The notes beneath the pieces are model-generated. The model was not told the DNA's origin. It did not search any database and was given only the letters and a program-made list of their open reading frames with translations. From Panicum virgatum (taxonomy: Eukaryota; Streptophyta; Magnoliopsida; Poales; Poaceae), in assembly GCF_016808335.1 (NCBI RefSeq), contig NC_053153.1:12845033-12909032 (forward strand): a stretch of 64,000 bases of DNA, in the 5' to 3' direction. Of the stretch, positions 10,801 to 21,041 are shown piece by piece; the stretch's first letter is position 1, and every line of letters begins with the position of its first letter. The translations under genes were made by a program, and so were the position numbers.

Positions 10801-11067
10801 CAGTCACGCCTGCGCAGCGTCCTCAACGACACCACTCTCGGCTTGTCCATGCTTGTTATGATTGTTGTTACGGTGATCGCCCTTGGTGTGGGCTACACCA
10901 CATTTAGACTTTACCTAATTCCGTATAAATTTTCTCTGCTCATGCTTGCGGTTAGTAGTGTGGGTTGCGACTTTACCTCATTCCGTATAGATTTTCTCTG
11001 CTCATGCTTGCGGTTAGTAGTGTGGGTTGCAGAGTTTAGAGTTTTGACTTCACCTCTGTTCTGTTGA
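7860..11067 (+). CDS. multi-exon gene for a 28-residue-repeat protein with C-terminal membrane helix; possibly a pseudogene
   Basis: Proposed exons are 7860-8060, 8175-9134, 9199-9267 and 10706-11067. GT/AG borders keep phase throughout: GAGGCG|GTAAAT, CCCCAG|GCGGGT, CCAG|GTTTGC, GTGCAG|TG, CCAG|GTGAGC, TACAG|GC. Exon 2 encodes eight units of about 28 residues, of the type AGVAALALDVADPVGLAGPF plus EEEQLGAQ, starting near 8175, 8258, 8342, 8426, 8510, 8594, 8684 and 8762. An acidic region follows (DSDDDSAAS), and the last exon has a hydrophobic helix (LGLSMLVMIVVTVIALGVGY). I do not recognise the family. Two lesions are suspected. A one-base loss near 8254 puts unit 1 in a different frame from units 2-8. 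The first ATG (7784) is out of frame with the exon 1 frame, which is open upstream of 7860. Intron 3 carries a solo LTR. Intron 2, at 64 nt, is short for a plant. Confidence 0.5.
8175..8845 (+). repeat. 84-bp coding minisatellite (eight units)
   Basis: The period is 84 bp, a multiple of three, with one 90-bp and one 78-bp unit. The array stays open in more than one frame on the plus strand and on the minus strand. The frame chosen for annotation gives the Ala/Gly/Glu repeat. The frame entered directly from exon 1 gives an Arg/Ser-rich repeat (SPRSRS, SRARSRR) and stays open to 9302. Confidence 0.85.
9278..10614. mobile_element. solo LTR (copia-type) in an intron
   Basis: It starts TGTTGGAAATATGCCC, a start typical of grass copia LTRs, and ends TTCCTACA. 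It is flanked by a perfect 5-bp target duplication CAATC (9273-9277 and 10615-10619). The length is 1337 bp. A TATA box (TTATATAAAC) lies near 10213, with a direct duplication of about 58 bp at about 10303-10418 just downstream. There is no internal domain, PBS or second LTR, so it is the product of LTR-LTR recombination. Removing it and one TSD leaves a 96-nt intron with intact splice sites. Confidence 0.92.
10263..10288. repeat. 26-bp perfect palindrome with central CACGTG
   Basis: The half-site CGGTACTGTTCAC is followed immediately by its exact reverse complement. The centre CACGTG is a G-box core. It lies about 50 bp downstream of the TATA box of the solo LTR, in the likely transcribed leader. 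Confidence 0.85.
10908..11031 (+). repeat. 62-bp tandem duplication at the 3' end of the repeat-protein gene
   Basis: Two adjacent copies (10908-10969 and 10970-11031) of a block beginning ACTTTACCT(A/C)ATTCCGTAT differ by only three bases. It lies after the predicted membrane helix and therefore alters either the C-terminus or the 3' UTR. Confidence 0.85.
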
Positions 11068-11356
11068 CTATGTTTTTCGCCGGAAGGCAGACGAGAACAA
11101 ATTAAACTGAAGTTGATTTTGGTTCGCCCTTTTCTTTGCCGTATACGTTGTTTTTCTAATGTTTTCTTTTTTTTTTTGCTAGTCATCGATACATGGGATT
11201 CCTGATGAATGAGATGGCTGGCCATCGTGTTTTTTTTTGCTAGTCATCGATACACGGCTTGAATGCCTGTTTTGCGTGCTTGTACAAAAGCATCCTGATT
11301 TCTCCTGTTGGCCGGGTTTCGCCTTTGCTACCTCCACCTTCCATCAGGTATCAATG
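11068..11356. other. 3' flank of the repeat-protein gene
   Basis: A direct repeat TTTTTTGCTAGTCATCGATACA occurs twice (about 11172-11193 and 11231-11252). Nothing else is recognised. It may be 3' UTR. Confidence 0.4.
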
Positions 11357-11358
11357 TA

Positions 11359-11616
11359 CTTCTTCTGTTTCAAATTATAAGTCATTCTAAAAATCTTGAA
11401 AAATCATTTTTTTTAATTTTGATCAAATTTATATAATAAAATAATAACATATATGATGCAAATTAAGTATCATTAGATTCTTTATTAGCTATATTTTCAT
11501 AATATACCTATTTAATGTTATAAATTTTTATGTTTTTTTTATAATTTTGATCAAATTTTAAAATGATTTAATTTTTTAATATTTTTGGAATAATTTATAA
11601 TTCAGAACGGAGGGAG
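11359..11616. mobile_element. Stowaway-type (Tc1/mariner) MITE
   Basis: The ends CTTCTTCTGTTTCAAATTATA and (reverse complement) CTCCCTCCGTTCTGAATTATA are the classic grass Stowaway TIR. A TA duplication flanks it (11357-11358 and 11617-11618). It is about 258 bp and AT-rich. Confidence 0.9.
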
Positions 11617-11618
11617 TA

Positions 11619-12046
11619 GTAGGTATAAGTATGAGTAGGAGAAATTTGCAAAAATGGAACAACAAACATTGGCATTTGCAGTTTTGCCATTGGCCCCACA
11701 TTTTATAGGCACAGATGGTCCCACCATGTCATTTATTGAGAGTGGCAAATTCGCGAGTCTTAATATTGTAATTTTTTTCTAAGCAGAGCCTAGGAGAGCC
11801 TATGCGAACGAAGCGACGCGTGCTGAGCGTCTCTCGCCTCCGTGATCCCCGTCCGTGCGTGGCAGTGTGGCACGTCACGTCTTCTCGATCCTCGCTCTTT
11901 CCATGTGACTCGCGAGGTCACGCAGGGTGCATTGGGCTCCCGACGCAGGCGGCATGATTGAATTGGCCGATGTGACAGCAGCGACGGCTGATCGCGGACA
12001 CAACATCGTGCATCTCGACGTCCGCGCCTCTCGAATTATCTCTTTA
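11619..12046. other. intergenic, nothing coding recognised
   Basis: A stretch around 11640-11760 (TTGCAAAAATGGAACAACAA and TTGGCATTTGCAGTTTTGCC) looks like dispersed repeat DNA. The rest is unassigned. Confidence 0.35.
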
Positions 12047-12377
12047 GTCCGTGTTTAGATCATTTTACATTTTGGAATTTTGAATGTTTAAAAGTAATAT
12101 TCAACATTTGAAGTATTAAATATAGACTAATTATAAAATTAATTGCAGATCTCGTCTAAACTACTAGACGAATCTAATGAGTCTAATTAATTCATCATTA
12201 GAGCATGTTTACTGTAGCAATTTAGTGTCTAATCACATCCTAATTAGACTCATTAGATTTGTCTCGCAATTTACAGTCTATTTGTGTAATGCAATTTATT
12301 TTTCGACTACATTTAGTACACCATACAAGCGATTTACAAAAAATTTGAATTTTACATTTTGAGATTTAAATAGGGCC
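12047..12377. mobile_element. MITE, GTTTAGATC family
   Basis: The left end GTCCGTGTTTAGATC pairs with the right end GATTTAAATAGGGCC. The interior is strongly self-complementary, with TTAATGAGTCTAATTA-like and CTCATTAGATTTGTCTCGCA blocks facing each other, predicting a long foldback. Related copies occur at 44621-44876 and 46735-47047. Confidence 0.75.
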
Positions 12378-14030
12378 TGATTTGGCCAAAAATTTTGGAA
12401 AGTAAATCTTGCTAATTTAGAGTCATTACTAATAATAAAATAATTTAGCTTGGTTTGGTCTGATTTTCAAACCATTAGCAGGGTCACGCGGAACATGGGA
12501 GGCGCTCGCGAACCTTCGTTTCCCGGGACAGGACGGGGACGAGACGGCACAGCGGCATGGGCGGTGGGCGCTTTGCTGCGCCATGCATGCTGGTGCGAGG
12601 AAGACGACGTGGGAGGGGGGTGAGATGCAGACAGGTGGGGCTCGGTTGTCGGCGAGAGATGCAGGGTTGCGGCGATGCGGGTCTGTGTGGGCGCTGGGCC
12701 GAATATGGGCTGAGAAACAAGAGAGGAGGGTGTCTAGCTGGGCTGGGTTGAAAGTAGATGGGGTTGGCCGGTTGGGTTTAGACCTGTTTGTTTAAGATTT
12801 GGGAACAGGGAAGGTTCTAACATTTTGGGAATTTGGTTTGAATTCAAAATTCAAGGCATTTAAAACTAGTTTGGGATTTTGTACCACCAAAAGTTCACGA
12901 GAATCACGAGACAGACAAGGTCGCGCACAGTTGTGCTTGTTTTAAGGTTGTCAAAATATTTTTTAAAAAAAACTTTAATGTTGAGCCATATTCGCAGGGT
13001 TCAAACCATATTCATGCCATTTCAAAAACGGGCTGTTGTAAAATTCCTCAGATTATTGGTGTTTATAAATACGTGGCAACATATGGTGTTCATTGGAATG
13101 GCACCATTTAATTACTATATATACCTTGGAATGAAGAACACTAGCCCAAGCTTGCTAAATGAAAAATAATTGCAAACATGCAGATAGGTCCCCACTTGCA
13201 GAACGAACCAATTAAGTTGTTCATTGAAGCAATTTACAGATGGCAAGCTATGCCCTGGCGTTGCTTGGACTAACAATTCCTCAGCTGCCGTTCAGATGTT
13301 TTTCTGATCATTGGACTTTAACATTGAAAGCTCCGGATTATTTGAAAATCCTAACTGATTGATCTATTTAGTATTTTATCAAAGCTCCGGATTATCAACT
13401 GGCCCGTGTCTATGTTAGATTGGAAATATTTGTACTATACATGCAGATAATGTTGGGAGTATATAATTTTCATATCCCATAGGCCATAGCAATGTATGGA
13501 CATAGGTCTATTATGTCGAACTTAGCTCGTGGATATCAATGAGTCTTAGAATATCATATATTGCCGATACTCAGTATATTATTCTGAATTTTTTTTACCA
13601 TCCGTAGCAACACACGGACATACACCTAGTTTAAATAAAAATTACTCAATCTCACGAACTAATTGTTTAAATTTTTATTGCATCGTTATGTTTATTACAA
13701 CGAATTTTTAAAAACTAGACCACACTTGATTACGTTTAGATAATATTTTTGTCTAAATTCTGGAATAATTTCTGTCTCTATAATATTTTATTATATTCTA
13801 TAATATTTTATTTTATTCTGGAACAATTTCCATCTTTAGAATATTTTTTACCTCCAGCGAATTTCTGCGATAATACGATGTCTAGTCGCACGTGCTATGA
13901 ATAGAGACCTCGCACGTGTGTTGGCCCGGGACGGCACCTGCGGGAAATACATGCTCTCCTGTCCGGACTCCAGCTCCGGGTCTTAAACGACACGGAGACA
14001 TGAATCGACTACAAGTCACGCTGCTACCAA
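12378..14030. other. intergenic, mostly unassigned
   Basis: Contains a GC-rich patch at 12480-12720 with short ORFs that I do not trust, AT-rich DNA, and the Helitron 3' terminus noted at 13601-13629. No gene recognised. Confidence 0.4.
13601..13629 (+). mobile_element. Helitron 3' terminus
   Basis: CCGT-AGCAACAC-ACGG forms a short hairpin and is followed by ACATACACCTAG and then T, the 3' end signature of a grass Helitron family. The matching TC 5' end could not be placed, so only the terminus is annotated. A decayed look-alike (CCATAGCAATGTATGG) lies about 120 bp upstream. Confidence 0.5.
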
Positions 14031-14035
14031 TATAG

Positions 14036-14043
14036 TATAAATT
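14036..14043 (+). promoter_or_regulatory. TATA box of the E2-like gene
   Basis: TATAAATT lies about 90 bp upstream of the ATG at 14127, with a compact AT-rich leader between. Confidence 0.5.
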
Positions 14044-15025
14044 TAAACCAATCCAGCAAGGAGAGATCATCAATTCTAATAAGTCTACCAGATTGATCGA
14101 GAGAGAAGGAATTTATTTGAGGAGCAATGAACGGCGCTGCGTCGGAAACAATACGTTTGTGCGACCTTGTAGTGTTTGGGAGGAAAGACGCGCACGACGA
14201 GCGCGGGCTGGTGATGAAGCGCATGCCAGGGAACATGCTTGGCGTGATGCGTGCCGACGGCGCCATGGTGGCTGCAAGGCCGCGCGGCCTCAGTGTCGTC
14301 GACAGGAGCTACTTCCGCGCGGGCCACGTCGTCGCGGCGGCGTCGGACCCCGCTGGCCAGATCGGAGTCGTCACGGGAGTTGCCACGGCGCTCGACCTGG
14401 CATGCTTCGACAGGGAGCCGCAGCAGGCGGTGACGGTCGCTAGGGGCGTGTCGCCCGCCGACCTCCGCCGCGTCACGGAGCTCAGCCTGGGTGACTACGT
14501 CGTCTCGGGGCCCTGGCTCGGCAGGGTCGTCGAGGTGTCCGTCAATGTGGACTTGTTGTTCGACGACGACGGCGCGCTCTGCAGGCTCACTCGGGCGGAG
14601 CAGAAACTAGTACCCGTGGACAACTACCGGACCCGTTGTCCTCCGAATAGTGTCTTGTACCCTGGGCAGCGCGTCACCGGCCAGCCGCCGTCAGTCTTCC
14701 AGGCCTCCCGATGGATCAAAGGCTACTGGAAGCCCACTCGCGTCAGGGGCACCATTGCCAAAGTAGATACAGCCGGCGTGGTCGTTTACTGGGTCGCCTC
14801 CATGCATCTGGGCACCTCCAAGGCCCTAATCCAGGCGTCAGCGCCCGACGCATACCACCCGAGCCCTCACAAACTGGAAATCTTCCATTCTACGGCCGCA
14901 GAACCAAGCCAATGGTGCGTAGGCGATCGCTGCTTCTTTCGCACCCCTCGCTGCCACGAGCATGGTACTGCCACTGATCATCCTCAGGGCGCCTGCAGCT
15001 CGGAACCGTCGACCACGGCACCAGA

Positions 15026-15582
15026 CACTACTACAGAATTACAGAAAATGTTTTTGTTCCAGATCATTTGTCCCGGTTGCCTTTGGACCCGGGACAATAG
15101 GTGGTTTTTGTCCCGGGTCCAAAGGCTAGCCGGGCCAGCGGGGGAGACAGGGCCCTTTTGTCCCGGTTGGAGGTACCAACTCGGATAAAAGGTCCCCCTT
15201 TTGTCCCAGTTGGTGTGGCTCCACCCGGGAGGTCCCCCTTTTGTCCCGGTTGGTGGCTCCACCCGGGACAAAAGGTCCAACCCTTTTATCCCGGTTGGTA
15301 ACACCAACCCGAACAAAAGGTCCCTCCACGTGATAGTTCAAAAGGGAGTTATTCTTTACTGAGTCACATATACTATTTAGGTGAGTTGGTAAGGAAGCCA
15401 TGCACTAGTCAAGTCAATAGGTCTTGGGTTCGAATTCCGTAGGGCGCAAAAAAAAATTAGCGCGAGGGGCCTTTTGTTTCCGGTTCTACCACCCGGGACA
15501 AAATCCTCCAGAACTTTTATCCCGGCGGCCGAATCCCGATTCCAAAATCGGAACAAATAGCCTTTGGAACCGGGAAAAAAAC
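15026..15582. mobile_element. CACTA remnant with TTTTGTCCCGG subterminal repeats, right terminus missing
   Basis: It begins CACTACTACAGAAT, and both halves are packed with TTTTGTCCCGGTTGG / CCACCCGGGACAAAA repeats in both orientations. The 3-bp flank AGA is present on both sides (15023-15025 and 15583-15585), but the expected right TIR ending TAGTAGTG is absent; the sequence stops after GGGAAAAAAAC. Either the right end has been deleted or the AGA match is chance. An internal GGTTCGAATTCC (about 15428-15439) resembles a pol III B box. Inserted in an exon of the E2-like gene. Confidence 0.72.
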
Positions 15583-16058
15583 AGACGATCATCACCTGCT
15601 CTTACCCGTGGACTGATGAGATCGCACGGGAAGCGGCGGACGAGGATGGGGTGAAGCGAACGCTGAGACTACACCAGAGCCGCGCGGAGTGTGAGCGGCC
15701 CATGTCCGTCGCTGACACCCGAACGGTGGTGGACGTGCTGTGGCAGGACGGCACGCGGCAGCGTGGCGTGCCATCGGCATCACTGCTCCCCTTCTGGGCA
15801 CGGAACGAGCATGATTTCATCCCAGGGCAGCACGTCGTCGGCATGGCGGCTGCAACTGATGATGAGCTGGCGGAGCGTTTTGGCGTCGTCCGGAGCCTCG
15901 ACTGCAAGGACCAGACCGTGTGCGTGTCGTGGGTGAAGCCAGCGACGTGCCCAATAGAGACCGTGAGCGCGTATGATCTGGCCCGGAATTTCGACGAGAA
16001 TTTCTCGCACGGAGTTTCTTGGGTCGGGCATATTGTTGATCTCTCTTACGACGATTGG

Positions 16059-16294
16059 GGGGGGGGCGTTTAGTTCCAAAAAAAATTTTTGCGCAGTATC
16101 CATCATATCAAATTTTCAGACACATACATAGAGTATTAAATGTAGTTAAAAAATAACTAATTACATAGTCTAACTAATTTCTACGAGATGAATATAATGA
16201 TGCTAATTAATTCATGATTAGATATTAATTATCAATAACAACGAAATGTGCTACAGTAGTCAAACCCAATTTTTTTCACCAACTAAACACACCA
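16059..16294. mobile_element. MITE (GTTTAGTT family) inserted in an E2 exon
   Basis: The left end GGGCGTTTAGTTCC pairs with right-end AACTAAACACACCA. A TGG duplication lies on both sides (16056-16058 and 16295-16297). Removing it joins GATTGG to GGTGATGGCAACACATC, which keeps the E2 reading frame. The interior has GTGCTACAGTAG and ATTAAATGTAG blocks common to this grass family. Confidence 0.82.
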
Positions 16295-16488
16295 TGGGGT
16301 GATGGCAACACATCCAAGGTAAATATCCTGGCCGGCCGGGCATAGCCCTTGCCCTGTGGGTCCATGCGTATTGCTACTAATACATTGACGCACTTGAATT
16401 TCAGGTTCTGCCTCATGAGATAGCCGTTGTCCAACGTCAACGCATCGACGAGATGCTCAGAGAAATCGGCGATTGGGTGTACGACGAT

Positions 16489-16741
16489 GGCCCCGTTTGG
16501 GACCGCGTGCCAAAAAAGCGAGGCGCGCATAAGCGCGACGTGGCTCAGAGCTCGCTTGCGAGGCGCGCATAAGCGCGACGTGGCTCAGAGCTCGCTTTTT
16601 GTGATTTTAGAGCCGCATGTTGTAACTGCCGCTTATTCAACGCGCGGCGGCCGGGCAACGCGCGTCCGCCGCAGCTCGTTTGGCGGGTTTAATTTGCTTC
16701 TTTGGCTTAGAAGCGAAGCAAACGCGGTCCCAAACAGAGCC
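16489..16741. mobile_element. MITE with 20-bp near-perfect TIRs inserted in an E2 exon
   Basis: The left TIR GGCCCCGTTTGGGACCGCGT matches the reverse complement of the right TIR (ACGCGGTCCCAAACAGAGCC) with two mismatches. A GAT duplication flanks it (16486-16488 and 16742-16744). A ~40-bp block beginning GCGAGGCGCGCATAAGCGCG is tandemly duplicated inside (about 16517-16597). Confidence 0.88.
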
Positions 16742-16840
16742 GATGGCGAGGTCGACAAGCCGCTGGAGGATAAGGATACCACTCATCAAGAGCTGACCAC
16801 TGCACCTGTATGTAATTACCAAACATTATTACTATTTGCA

Positions 16841-17105
16841 GGTCCCGTTTGGTTTGTGCTGTGCTAGTGAATAGTGACATTTTGACCGCTAATTACAATG
16901 TTAAACAAAGTCAGTTTATAAAACCAACTTCAGAACTCCCGCGCTAGTGACCATGAAGAATCTAATGAGGTCTTTGACCGCGCGATTAGAGGATGGTTAT
17001 TGTAGCATCACTATAACAAATTATCAATTAATTACCGTCATTAGATTTGTCGCGAAAAGTTGCACCAATCCGTAAAAAAGTTTTACAAATAAATTTTATT
17101 TAGTA
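16841..17105. mobile_element. MITE (GTTTGGTTTG / GACCGCGCGATTAG family), one end eroded
   Basis: It begins GGTCCCGTTTGGTTTGTG and carries the family blocks CTTTGACCGCGCGATTAG, ATTGTAGCATCAC and ATTATCAATTAATTACCGTC. A related copy is at 63312-63575. It lies in an intron of the E2-like relic, directly after TTTGCAG. No clear right TIR remains. Confidence 0.65.
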
Positions 17106-18873
17106 CTTCATGCATATAAGATTTTTTTTAGTGCGGGTAAGGCCATTGATAGTGAGAGTGACGGCCTAATCAAATCATCCAGGATAGTGAGAGTGATGAG
17201 GATTCCGGTGATGTCGAACAAGGCCATGAGCCCACGAGGCAGGCAGATGCCACCGGTGGGCCGTTTCCGTTTCGGCGCTTCGACGTCGCACAGAACCCAC
17301 TGGATCACCATTTCCTTGATAGCGTGGAGCAGGTAATTGTTTTATTCTTTAATTTCCACTAACAATATGTGCATGGAGTTTAATTTGTTTCAGTCCCTTT
17401 GACGTGAAATATCAACATAAAAATCTGATGCACACGTGTCTTGTGCATAATCAAAATTAAGAAAATGTACTTCTATAGTAGTGCTTGTTTTGGTGCTAAA
17501 CTTTCTGAAAAACATGGCTACCAATCTTTCTCCAAACATTTGAATACAAGACATGCTAATTGCATCGTGATAATTAAAATCGTGTTTTCATTAGCACGTT
17601 CTAGAAAAAAAACTCTATTATGATCTCATCAACATAGATTAATGAATTAGTAAGACTTCCTACTAAATCCATTTGTAAAAAAACAAAATATTGAAATTTC
17701 ATAGAAATTTTAATTTGGCCACTATATTTTTGGTACTAAATATATATACGTGTTATAAAAGTTGCATTGTATAGGAGAGTTTAGCTGTGCATTTTTATTT
17801 GACCGTGTATTTTCGTATGGCCAACCTACATGGCTACATCTCGCCTGTATAGTGTGCTTAACTGCTAATCAGTTTGTGCCTTGACCAATTACAGGGCATT
17901 GCTGTCGGAAGGAAGTGGACAAAGAGAGTGCAAAAGGAATGGAAGACTTTGGAGAACGACTTGCCAGGTACGCCATGAAAAACTTCTTCCGGGATTGGCC
18001 ACCATGCATATGTCCCAATGCAAGTTTAACACGAGCTAGCTAGCATTCGAAAAATTAGAAATCGATCGATCAGTAGAAAAAAATGTATGTATATGAATGC
18101 GATCTCTGCTCGTGCATGCAGACACCATCTACGTGCGTGCGTTCGAAGACCGCATGGACCTGCTCCGGGCGGTGATGGTGGGCGCAAGCGGGACACCGTA
18201 CCACGACGGCCTCTTCTTCTTCGACCTGCATCTGCCGCCTTCATACCCCGCTGAGCCGCCGCTGGTGAACTACCGCTCGTTCGGCCTCCACGTGAACCCT
18301 AACCTCTACCCCTCCGGCACGGTGTGCCTGAGCCTGCTCAACACCTTTGGCGGCCAAGGAGTCGAGCTGTGGTCGCCCGAGGCGTCGAGCGTCCTCCAGG
18401 TCGTTGTCTCCATCCAGGGCCTCGTGCTCACCGCCCAGCCCTACTACAACGAGCCCGCCTATGGCGCCCAGGCTGGCACGCCGATGGGCCGCCGAAACGA
18501 GCTCCCCTACAGCGAGAACGCCTACTTGCTCACCCTCCAGACCATGCTCCACCTTCTGCGCCGGCCGCCAGCGGGCTTCGAGGAGCTCGTCACGGGCCAC
18601 TTCCGGCGCCGCGGGCAGCACGTGCTCCGGGCGTGCGAAGCATACCTGGAGGGCTGCCGCGTCGGCACGCTCGACGGGGAGGCGCGCGCCACGGATGGGA
18701 GCAGGGAGCGGCCGTGCTCGGCTGGATTCAGGCTAGCGCTACTCAATCTCCTGCCACGGCTCGTCGACGCATTCGACGGCATCGGCGTCCAAGGGTTCGA
18801 GCAGTTCCACAGGTCCAGGACGCTGCCGTCCACTCTGCAGTTTGCTACTACCCAGCAGCCTGTTATCCCATAA

Positions 18874-19340
18874 TTAGGGCTTTTGTTGTATGAGTAGTTA
18901 CTGTGCTATACACACTGAGCCAAGTAGTGATTTATTTGAGATACTACCCAATGTCAATAAATTAAAACTATTTAATAATTTTTTTGCTCATGGAAATAAA
19001 AGTGCAGTGTCAAGCTTCTATTTGGATAGATAGTTTTTGTGGAGTTCTTCTAGATAATTTTGTTATTTTCATATGCTATAGTCTTAGATATATTTCGAGC
19101 TGTTATTTGGATGCATCAGGCTGTTTTTTGTAGTTTTGAAAACTGTACTATCCCCAAAACCATATTTCTTCGGTAACTAAAGAAAAACAGGTACTATTAG
19201 AATAAATCACATGAACAAGCAGTTTCTCTAGTGTCATCCTTTCGGAGGCCGCATCGCCCACCAAAATTGACATCCGACACACCTTTTGTAAATTTCATGA
19301 TAACTCAAACTCAATTTCCAAATCCTTCTAGAAATTAACA
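18874..19340. other. 3' flank of the E2-like gene
   Basis: AT-rich DNA with AATAAA-like signals (for example CAATAAATTAAAA near 18955) that could serve in polyadenylation. Nothing else recognised. Confidence 0.4.
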
Positions 19341-19935
19341 ATGGCACGACTAGGCTTGATGGCTTAGTCGTGCCGTGCCGTATCGGCACTGCATGCATGT
19401 GCTATGACCTAGGCACGACACAATGGAGGCTCGACCGTGCCGGGCCGACACGACTAACCCACGAGCACACCAACCCAGCGAGCCCATCGAGCACGTCGAC
19501 CCTGCTGGCCGCCCTAGCCTGCACGCACGCCGCCGCTCGCCGCACACCGCTCAGTCGCATGGAAGGGGAGGCATGGATAGAGAGATCTTGAGAGGGGGAG
19601 TGTGGAAGGGAGGGAGCATATAAGAATGAGAGAGGAGTGTGGAAATAGAACGGTGGAAGGGAGAGAACTCAGTGAGGAATAGATGGCCAGATGGGTATGG
19701 ATTTTGAGTTGGGTGGGGAACTATGGGCTATTAATAGATCAAATTGTGCTAGGAAAAAAAATCAGTCGTGCATGATCGGGTCAGGCCCATTAGCCATGTC
19801 GGGTTAGAGTTGGCGCTATGTGTCGGAGTCCAAAGCTAGGCACGAATCACGATCCTATGCATCGGGTCGGGTCGGCACTGACCCTACTGGTCGTGGGCCA
19901 GGCTGGGTTAGGGTAGGAGGTAGGGGTTTTTCATG
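19341..19935. repeat. unclassified dispersed repeat rich in GGCACGAC / GTCGTGCC
   Basis: Both ends of this block carry the words TCGTGCC, GGCACGAC and GGGTCGG in opposite orientations (about 19345-19460 and 19760-19915), suggesting a non-autonomous TIR element. Ends and target duplication could not be fixed. Confidence 0.35.
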
Positions 19936-20575
19936 TGGTGCCTACTGCGGCCCATTTTACCCAATCCATTTGGCCATCTATACCTCCTATAGTGATATGC
20001 ATGCGTAAAGCTTGGGATCTGTAGGAGCACGCCGGAGCTGAACGCCAGCTATCACTTAAAAACACACACGGGCACAGTGGACACACGAGGATTTTGGTGC
20101 TGCAACGAAGCTGAACAACGGAAAGGAAAAAACAGCGCACGAGCGCTTCTCTCGCCGCGGCAGGCGCGTCGTCCATCCCCACAACGCAGGGCGCGAGAGC
20201 GTTTACCGCGAGCTATCCTCGGCCTTCGCCACGCCCAACTCCTCCAGGCACGGCACCACAAAGACCGTGAACTCGTGCAGGAGTTCTAGAGAACAAAGAC
20301 AGGCTAACAAACTAGGATGACACACTAACCAATTATGACGGTACATGTTGGAAATATGTGTTTACAGAGATCAGGCAGAATAGAAATAACAGCGCTACTG
20401 CTATCTCAAACAGAATTGAAAACTGATAGAGTAAAACGAGCTGAAACATACTCATATTAAATCCAATTACTCTTACCGATCAGTGCTCCGTCCTCGTGAA
20501 GAGACGATGCAGTGCATATCGTAGCAGTATAGAACGTAGTCGATCGGCCTTGAGCAGTCGCGCAGTTGCGTTGCC
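19936..20575. other. intergenic, nothing recognised
   Basis: No credible coding exon, RNA or repeat boundary is visible. Confidence 0.35.
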
Positions 20576-20579
20576 CAGA

Positions 20580-20872
20580 AACCTTATTATCGTCCCTCAT
20601 GCAGGCTTCACGACGGCAACGGCTCGGAGATACATCGCTCACCCTTCTCCTCAGTGCACACCAAGGAGAAGAGCCAGCGAGAACTAGCATCTCAGTACCA
20701 CATAGGGATGGCAACGGAACGGGTAACCTTATTGTCGTCCCTCGTGTAGGCTTCACGACGGCAACGGCTCGGAGATACAAAGCACACCCTTCTCCTCAGT
20801 GCACGCCAAGGAGAAGAGCCAGCGAGAACTAGCATCTCAGTACCACATAGGGATGGCAACGGAACGGGTTCG
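20580..20872. repeat. tandem duplication, 145-bp period
   Basis: A block beginning ACCTTATT(A/G)TCGTCCCTC and ending ATAGGGATGGCAACGGAACG occurs at about 20581-20725 and 20726-20870 with few differences. It is followed by GGGTTCGGGTCGAATATCC, a dispersed plant-repeat motif. Confidence 0.8.
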
Positions 20873-21041
20873 GGTCGAATATCCACGGGTTTCAGGTCTA
20901 GCGGGTTCGGGGATGTTTCCTTACCCATGGTTTTCGGGTTGGGGCCCCGAAATTTATCGGAATCGGGTTCGGGTTTGGTTTTTCACCAAAGGATACCCAA
21001 TGGATAACCGTTTCGCATAAAAACTCTTGTTTTATAGTATA

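Larger units (their letters stand above)
14127..18873 (+). pseudogene. UBC23/UBC24(PHO2)-like E2 ubiquitin-conjugating enzyme, exons disrupted by transposons
   Basis: The large plant UBE2O-type E2s transfer ubiquitin from a catalytic cysteine; PHO2/UBC24 controls phosphate transporters. Visible coding blocks: 14127-15025 (N-terminal part); 15586-16058 plus 16295-16317 (VVDVLWQDGT motif); 16405-16488 plus 16742-16807; 17183-17332 (FRRFDVAQNPLDHHFLDSVE); 17895-17967 (GRKWTKRVQKEW); and 18122-18873 (UBC domain). The last exon has IYVRAFEDRMDLLRA, the NPN triad (HVNPNLYPSG) and the cysteine in GTVCLSLLNTF, ends at TAA 18871-18873, and is uninterrupted. A CACTA remnant (15026-15582) breaks the first part. 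A MITE at 16059 adds an in-frame TAG at 16071. A second MITE at 16489 also reads into a stop. Excising both MITEs at their 3-bp duplications restores continuous local reading, whereas excising the CACTA remnant does not. Introns have GT/AG borders. Cryptic splicing of the insertions, or expression of only the UBC exon, cannot be excluded. Confidence 0.82.

Noticed and set aside
15420..15450. tRNA gene
   Set aside because: Only a B-box-like GGTTCGAATTCC is present. No A box, cloverleaf or acceptor stem can be formed, and it lies inside a CACTA element.
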